DNA of 64,000 nucleotides, from positions 46,306,402 through 46,370,401 of the forward strand of contig NC_079134.1 in assembly GCF_945859705.1 (NCBI RefSeq). The letters run 5' to 3'. The notes under the pieces were generated by a model. It ran no database searches, was not told the DNA's origin, and worked only from the letters and a program-made list of their open reading frames with translations. The position numbers and the translations under genes are program-made. This DNA is from Episyrphus balteatus. Lineage: Eukaryota > Arthropoda > Insecta > Diptera > Syrphidae. Shown here piece by piece: positions 57,268 through 64,000 of this stretch. How positions within the stretch are numbered: the first letter of the stretch is position 1; every line of letters starts with the position of its first letter.

Positions 57268-60200
57268 ATTATATTAAACTCTAAAAATATTGAAATATTG
57301 GAACAATGGATACTGGACTAATTTAGTATTCATTAAAAATTTTAACTTCTTTTTCATATCGCAAAATTGATGATTTTAAATCAAAGAATAACTCTTTACC
57401 TCTTTAAACAACCAGTGTAATTGCAATGAGAACATGTTAAAAAATGTTTTTTGAGCCAAGAAAACAGCCGTATTAATTTAAGTGGACAAATCTTTTTAAC
57501 TTCTTGCACCTAAAAAGAGAATCAATGGCGGAAAATGTAGATACACAAAAAATAAAGAATCTTTTTAAATTAAGGTTAAGATCCTTTTATTATTGTTAAA
57601 TCTATTATTTTCAATAAGAATCCACGTTAAATTAATGAGAAATCATTTTATTCTTAGCAGACACTTTAATTTTCTTAAGAAGAAAATTCTTATTGATATG
57701 AAATAAATTTCACTCTGATTTTAGCCGAATTTAAGGGGTAAGTGCGAAAAAACGTGTTTTTTTTTTTTTGAAAATTGTTTTTGTGAAGAAGCTTTTTATT
57801 AAATAAATTTATATGTAGATTAACATTTTAAAGAATTTAATATATTCGCGATGTTTTTACAGACTTCCAAAAAGGAGGAGGTATTCAATTCCAATAAAAA
57901 AACATTTTTTTTCGGATAGATTAATACAGATAATGATGGATGGAATAATCAAAGTTTTCTTTTTTAACAAAATTTTGGCTACTCGAAGAAAAAAATCGTT
58001 TTTTGTTCAAGAAAATTTACATACTTTAAAAAATTAATGTCAGAAACCTTATTCCTTCAATCATTATCTGAAAAAAGTTTCTAAGGCGATGATTTCCAGT
58101 CGTTTCGGAAAAATTTTCCTCTTCCAAACGCAAGAAAAAACGCGTTCCGAGAAACATATTATGTAAATCAAGTGAAGACATCTTCACAAATATACGCTAG
58201 TTTCTCCGAAACTATTTTTTGAAGCAATGTGAATTTTTGGTTAATATTAATAAATACATTCAAAATGTCCAAAAAATATAAATTGATTCTTCCAAAATGA
58301 AAGTGGCTTTAACCCCTTAAACGGATTTAATTTTGTTTAATTTAAGAAGAGCATCATCTTGATTTTAAGTGTTTAAGTTCTCCGTGCGAAAGGGACGGTT
58401 TTTTTTTTTTCTTTTACGCGCTTTTTTGTAAATTTGGAATATGTTTTTTGCAAAATATCAGTTTTTAATTTCAAAGAGAATACTAAGCTCCAAAAAAAAC
58501 TGTTCAAGTGGACAAAAGTTACTCTCAAATTTTTCATTTTTACAAAAAGTTTTTGAAAGAGAATTTTAGATCAGCGCGTAAAACTTTAATGTCTCATGTT
58601 TTCTCCAAAATAAACGATTCAAAATCATAACGAATTGCATCCTCTTAACTAACTGACAAATATAACTAATTTAATGATGCAAATTAGTAAGTACCTACGC
58701 TGAATTTATTTAATTGAGTTAAGTTTCCGGTTAATTGTCCTGTCAAAAAAAAAATGCAATTCAATGAGTACCTAATTCAATTATCTTCGTATCAAGATAT
58801 CACTTAATTAAATCAAGAGTTGTGCACATTGTCAAATTAAATTAAATCAAATCAAATATTTCCATTTATGTGGTCAGCATTCACTCAGAACACTAAACAG
58901 CTAAACCAACGAATTTTGGCATTTTAATGAATTAAACAGTTTCCAGTTTAAAAAAAAAAATCCACAAATACATTCTTCATCTCTATTTCCATCTAATTAA
59001 TTCTAAATGATAATACCTACTTTGAAACCAAAAAAAAACAAGAATGTTTTTAAATGTCTCCACTACAGCATCTTTACTGTTAGTTTCTTATTAGATAAAT
59101 ACCTTAGTAGGTATCTGCAAGAAATCCAATCACTTTTTGTTTTCATTTTTTATATTTTTTTTTTTTTCTTTCTAACTGGATTTGTATCTTTAGAGCTACA
59201 GACCAGCCCGTTTACTTTTATTTCTCTGTTTTTTTATTAAAGAGTTGGAACAACTTTTTTTTCAATAACAACAAAGGTATCAAAGAACAACAACAAACAT
59301 CGATCTGAAATTGAACTCTGTGTGCGATAATAATTACATAGAAAAAGGGAAAATTATTATTATTATTATTAACTGCGAATGCGCAATACAGCATCCATCG
59401 TTGAAATACACAAAGCATTTTTGAATCGAAGAAAAAAAAATTCAAAGAAAAATTTTTAATAAAATAAATTTACACTGCAGATACACTAGATTTTTAGGTA
59501 CCACGTCAAATCTTAAAAATACATTCAACGAAATATAAACAAAAATTTCGTTTTCGCAAAAAAAAAGATTCAGATAAGATATTTTGCAAAAACAATTAAG
59601 ATGAAAAAAACAAGATTTGGTACATAGTATATGAAAAATATTTTTCGAAAGATAGAAGAAAGAAAAACAAAATTGTAGGTATCTAATGTCGAGTAAAATA
59701 GGTAAAAAGTGTATCTTTTTTTCCACAAAAGATACTTTTGTATCTCAAATTGAGAATTTGGTGTAAAATTAATTCAAAACCTACAGAATAATAGCTAATT
59801 TATTGCAATTTGTATTTTTTATCATCAACGCCACACAACACAAAACATTTAACCGAGAGATGTGAACCCAACGTAGACGGAAAGATACGACTCGTGTGGT
59901 TAAACCGTCAACCGTTAATGCAGAGGTAAACTGAGAGACTGTTCGCCGCTTTTGTATTTCGAAATAAATTCAAGTTTTTTTTTTTGTATGTTTCTTTCCT
60001 TCATAGTTTTGGATGAACTCGATTGGATTTTTATATAAATATTTTTTTTTTTTTTAATTTTAATTCAGAAGCCTTATCGTTTTATAAAAGTAAAGAAAAC
60101 AAAATTTATACTATCAAATAAAATAATATTAATTTTTACAACCCCTGATGAATATAAAATTCTTATCATGTATAGGTACAATTTGCAGTTTGATTAATAA

Positions 60201-60857
60201 TATATACATTTTACATCTGTTCAATTTCCAATATTATTCATCATCGCAGTGTGTAGCTGAGCAGCTGGTTTCCCCCTTCATGTTTGTAGTTTCCATTTCC
60301 CGTAGATACATTTTAATTCATTTTGAATGAATTTTATCAAATTGTTGCTAAACATTCCAATTTGATTCATTTTTTTGTAAACTCGCTACTCGCTAGAATC
60401 TTATTCCAATTTGATGTGAATCGTTTTTGTTTTGTTTTTTTGTTTACAAAATTGGAATGAATGGAAATGAATTTTTGATATTCATTGAAAATGGAGTGAA
60501 ATGAATTTGTTTGTATAGTTTTGTTTTGTGTGTTTTGTTGATATTGATAAATGAACTATAGATGTATATTAGGAGAGAACAAGGTGTTGAAGATGAAATT
60601 TTATCTTTTGTGTCCCATTTTTTGCTTTCCATTGATCTTATTTTATAAATTCAGTTAAATTCAGTTGTTGACTATGGGTAAAATTCTATTTCTATTGGAC
60701 TTTGAACTCTCAGTGAATGACACATTATATTAAACAAACAAAGACTGATGTGGAATGAGATATACATACGTCATTTTGTTTTATCCGTGATTTGTGTTTG
60801 GAAAGTAAATTTATTTTTACTTGGGACTTGAGTTACATTTTGTATGCATAGGTACCA
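57268..60857. other. AT-rich stretch, no supported gene
   Basis: No gene was recognised. At 58341-58388 a GAGCATCATCTTGATTTTAAG segment is an inverted match to the ends of the direct repeats at 38541 and 39565. An ATT microsatellite lies near 59357. The rest is AT-rich filler as far as can be seen. Confidence 0.5.
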
Positions 60858-61067
60858 GGGGCGTATACAGGTTTGCTTCTTGGGGGGGGTCATGCCAATT
60901 TTTTTTCAAAACTTTTGATAGCAGGCATAAATCTGAAAATGGGCTTTTTGAATTATTAAACATTAAAATTTGTGCGTCTTGCATTTCGAATCGAAAAGTT
61001 CCGAATGTAGTTCTAAAAATAACCAAACAAAAACGGTATGAGATTCGTTTAAGTTTAGCGTTAAGCC
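60858..61067 (+). mobile_element. End fragment of a hAT-like element
   Basis: CAGGGGCGTATACAGG at 60858, followed by a GGGGGGGG run, closely resembles the right terminus of the 31328-32212 element (CAGGGGCGTACACTCCC). No matching second end was found before the window ends. The fragment is followed at once by the TTAA-flanked foldback, which may have inserted into it. Confidence 0.55.
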
Positions 61068-61071
61068 TTAA

Positions 61072-63300
61072 AGCCTAGAACGCTGCTGATGTGAAACGAA
61101 ATTTTTCGTCGGTCTCCACGAGGACAAAAACAACGAAATGCTTGCGAAATCTGCACCGAAAAATACTCAAAAATTGCAAAACATAAATGAAAAAAAAGCA
61201 AACACGCATCGCAGAAAGACATGCAATGACAAAATGAACAACAAAAACAAATAGTACAGGAAAGTTAGTAAAAAAACAGGCATATTGTGGAACGAAATAT
61301 AGGACGGCTGAATTTTTCAAATCTGAAAGAGGGGTATTAGAAAAGCTTAAGTCCTGGTTTTCGGGACGCCACCCCCCTGGCGAAATCCGCCATTTTGGAA
61401 AACGCGAATCGCTCTATATCTCCAAAACTATTTGTCCTAGAGAAATGGTTATCTGACCAAAGTTCTTGGAAATTTAATAATCTTTTTCTTTGTCCTACAT
61501 TATTTTTCTAAGCGGACAATAGTTTTGAGGTTATGTTGTTTTAATTTATTTTTTTCCGGTTTTTTTATGTTTTTATTTTTCCCGCTAATAGTAACATAAT
61601 TTTTTAAACAGTTAAAGTTTTAGACCATCAAATTACCAATAATTTGGTGTATTTTTGAAAGTCATGCGATGTATGAGTCGAAAGTTATTGATCTGAAAAC
61701 TATAGACTAAGTACAGGAAAGTTAGTAAATAAAACAGGCATTTTGTGAAACGAAATATAGGAAGGCTGATTTTTTTAAATCTGAAATACCTAAAGGTATT
61801 GGAAAAGCTGAAGTCTTTGTTCTCGGGACGCCAACCCCATGACGAAATCCGCCATTTTGAAAAACGCGAATTGGCATATATCTAATAAACTATTGGCTTG
61901 ACCGAATAAGTTACGTAACTAATGTTGTAGGTAATATAAATATCTTTTCTTGTGCATTCACTGTTTTTCAGCGAGGACAACACTTTTGAGGTTATGTTGT
62001 TTTATTTTTTATTTTTCGTTTTTTTAAATTTTTCTCAGTCCCTATGATAGAAACATAATTTTTTACCATGATTAAAGTTGTAGAACATCAAATTTACATT
62101 AGAAGATTATATTATATTATATATATTTTTTGCAGATGGTTTTGTTTTTTTTTTTATTATTAAAAAGGAGTATCATGGCAGAAAAAAGGCAAAAACTAAA
62201 CAATAATTTTTTTTTTTGAAATTTTTTTGTTCACCTCAATAGTGTCAAACATTTTTGCACGGTTTTTACTATTTAACGCAATTCACACGGCCTAAAACAT
62301 TATGTTTCTAACACATACTGAGAAAAATTTAGAAAAAAACGAAAAATAAAAAATAAAACAACATAACCTCAAAAGTGTTGTCCTCGCTGAAAAACAGTGA
62401 GTGTACAAGAAAAGATATTTTTATATTACCTTAAACTTTGGTAACTTATTTGGTCAAGTCAATAGTGTAGCCGATATCTATAGACCAATTCACGTTTTTC
62501 AAAATGGCGGATTTCGCTAGGAGGTTGGCGTCCCTAGAACCAGGACTTAAGCTTTTCTAATACCCTTATTTCAGATTTGAAAAAATCAGCCTCCCTATAT
62601 TTCGTTTCACAAAATGCCTGTTTTGTTTACTAACTTTCCTGTACTTAGACTATATTTTTCAGGTCAATAACTTTCGACTCATACATCGCATGACTTTCAA
62701 AAATACACCAAATTATTGGTAATTTGATGGTCTATAACTTTAACTGTTTAAACAATTATGTTACTATTAGCGGGAATGATAAAAACTTAAAAAAACCGAA
62801 AAAAAATAAATTAAAACAACATAACCTCAAAACTATTGTCCGCTTAGAAAAATAATGTAGGACAAAGAAAAAGATTATTAAATTTCCAAGAGCTTTGGTC
62901 AGATAACCATTTCTCTAGGACAAATAGTTTTGGAGATATAGAGCGATTCGCGTTTTCCAAAATGGCGGATTTCGCCAGGGGGGTGGCGTCCCGAAAACCA
63001 GGACTTAAGCTTTTCTAATACCCCTCTTTCAGATTTGAAAAATTCAGCCGTCCTATATTTCGTTCCACTAAAAAGTCTATCTTTCCTGTACTAAAACAAA
63101 AAAACTCAAAATGTCATTTTTCCACACACAATGAATGTCCCCGGCAATTGTTTGTGTGCGAAAAAGAAGTTTAGACTTTCAATTTCGTTGTGCCGAACAG
63201 CGTACTACAGAACGAAAAGTTGAACGAAATTTTTGGTTTACCATTTCGTTGTTTCATTTTGTATGGGATTTTTCGTTTCTTATCAGCAGCGTACTAGGCT
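61072..63300. mobile_element. TTAA-flanked foldback element, 2229 bp
   Basis: TTAA flanks both ends (61068-61071 and 63301-63304). The termini are inverted: AGCCTAGAACGCTGCTGAT at the left and AGCCTAGTACGCTGCTGAT on the minus strand at the right. Inside, a unit of about 430 bases (61247-61690) is followed by a related unit (61706-62110). Both then appear in reverse order and orientation (62280-62655 and 62660-63092), so the element is nearly a complete hairpin around 62190. The units share AAATGGCGGATTTCG and ACATAACCTCAAAA. No transposase is encoded. TTAA targets point to piggyBac-type enzymes, but the tip is not CCC, so this is uncertain. Confidence 0.85.
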
Positions 63301-63304
63301 TTAA

Positions 63305-64000
63305 TTTTGACCAATTTAGGCTATCCTCTCCTAAAAATATAATGTACTGTACGAGTACTTCGATTGAATAATTTGCTTTAAAACAACTGTTCATTGTTTT
63401 CCGCTAGCCCAGAAAGTTAATATAAAAATCGTTTTTACTTAATAACAGATTTAACTTTTGAATTAAAAGTCTTCCTAACCTCAGGCAAACGAATCGCAAA
63501 GTTTTGTAAAAAAAATTGCATTGAAAATATAATTTTTTTTAAATTTTGTTTTAAAATTGTATGGACATTTAAAATACCTCTATTAAAATAGTAAAGACAA
63601 AAAAAATAATTTTGGCGATATTTTGGAATTCGTCCGTTTTCAGGTATTAATCAGCGGCTTACAATATAAAAAAACATTCAGTTGTATTTATTAGATTAAG
63701 CCCTGCTTTTTCAATCGTCAGATAGACTATCAGAAGAATAAATGTCACTATAAAAAAAAACTTTTATTCCTAGGAATAAGCTCTAACTTATGTTTATCTA
63801 ACTATTCAAAAAATTAGCCCTAAGTGATATTTTATAATAATATTTAAATTGCCTTAGATAAGGTTGCTTACATTGCTTCTATAATTGGCTGGCCATTGAT
63901 GATTAACAAATCGATAGTTGTTTCAAAAAATGCAACAGATCTAGCAAATTTAGTATGTACAAAATACTGTTATATTCTGTAAGCAACAAAATTCACCAAA
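63305..64000. other. AT-rich stretch to window end, no gene seen
   Basis: Nothing recognisable is present. No partner end for the hAT-like fragment at 60858 appears here. Confidence 0.5.

Overview
The window is AT-rich insect-type nuclear DNA with long A/T runs. No host protein-coding gene could be supported in it. The recognisable coding sequence belongs to retrotransposons of arthropod-typical groups: a CR1/Jockey-superfamily LINE, a Jockey-clade LINE fragment and a BEL/Pao LTR element. The insect order cannot be fixed from the sequence alone. The window reads as a heterochromatin-like or intergenic stretch in which mobile elements are nested inside each other, so relative insertion ages can be read from filled and empty target sites.

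Region 1 to about 4 kb starts with a roughly 630-bp palindrome cut by the window edge, then AT-rich DNA with a TTAA-flanked piggyBac-like MITE (3146-3686).

Region 4042-28638 is one composite structure: a 24.6-kb inverted repeat. Its arms (left 4042-8232 plus 14614-14651; right 25749-28638) are nearly identical. They begin with tandem units bounded by 40-bp head-to-head palindromes. The left arm carries two later insertions that the right arm lacks: a hAT-like element (5829-7146, 8-bp target duplication) and a full-length two-ORF LINE (8233-14613, both ORFs open). The loop between the arms holds a Jockey RT fragment that is itself split by a BEL/Pao element (15925-22756, identical 157-bp LTRs, one in-frame stop between RNase H and integrase). 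A 0.93-kb hairpin repeat (23183-24116) and further dispersed repeats follow.

Region 28.6-34.3 kb has a 724-bp TIR element with a 9-bp duplication, a GGGGCCCC-rich hAT-like element (885 bp, 8-bp duplication) and an ancient dispersed repeat with a CAGA microsatellite. Region 34296-43890 is a second long-TIR structure (arms about 2.0 and 1.6 kb, 5.9-kb non-coding spacer). Inside its left arm sits a 252-bp insertion with a 13-bp duplication. Its minus strand carries a hammerhead-ribozyme-like core, suggesting a Penelope-like or retrozyme-type retroelement.

Region 44-64 kb is AT-rich DNA with more small transposons. These are a 287-bp TTAA MITE; an inverted and tandem minisatellite (49.2-50.3 kb); a TA-flanked element with eight copies of a GGGTAAG-CGCGCA motif and a nested 133-bp perfect-type hairpin (55274-56399); a 722-bp TIR element; a hAT end fragment; and a 2.2-kb TTAA-flanked foldback built of two related units mirrored around its centre (61072-63300). 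None of the short-TIR elements encodes a transposase here, so all would depend on enzymes made elsewhere.
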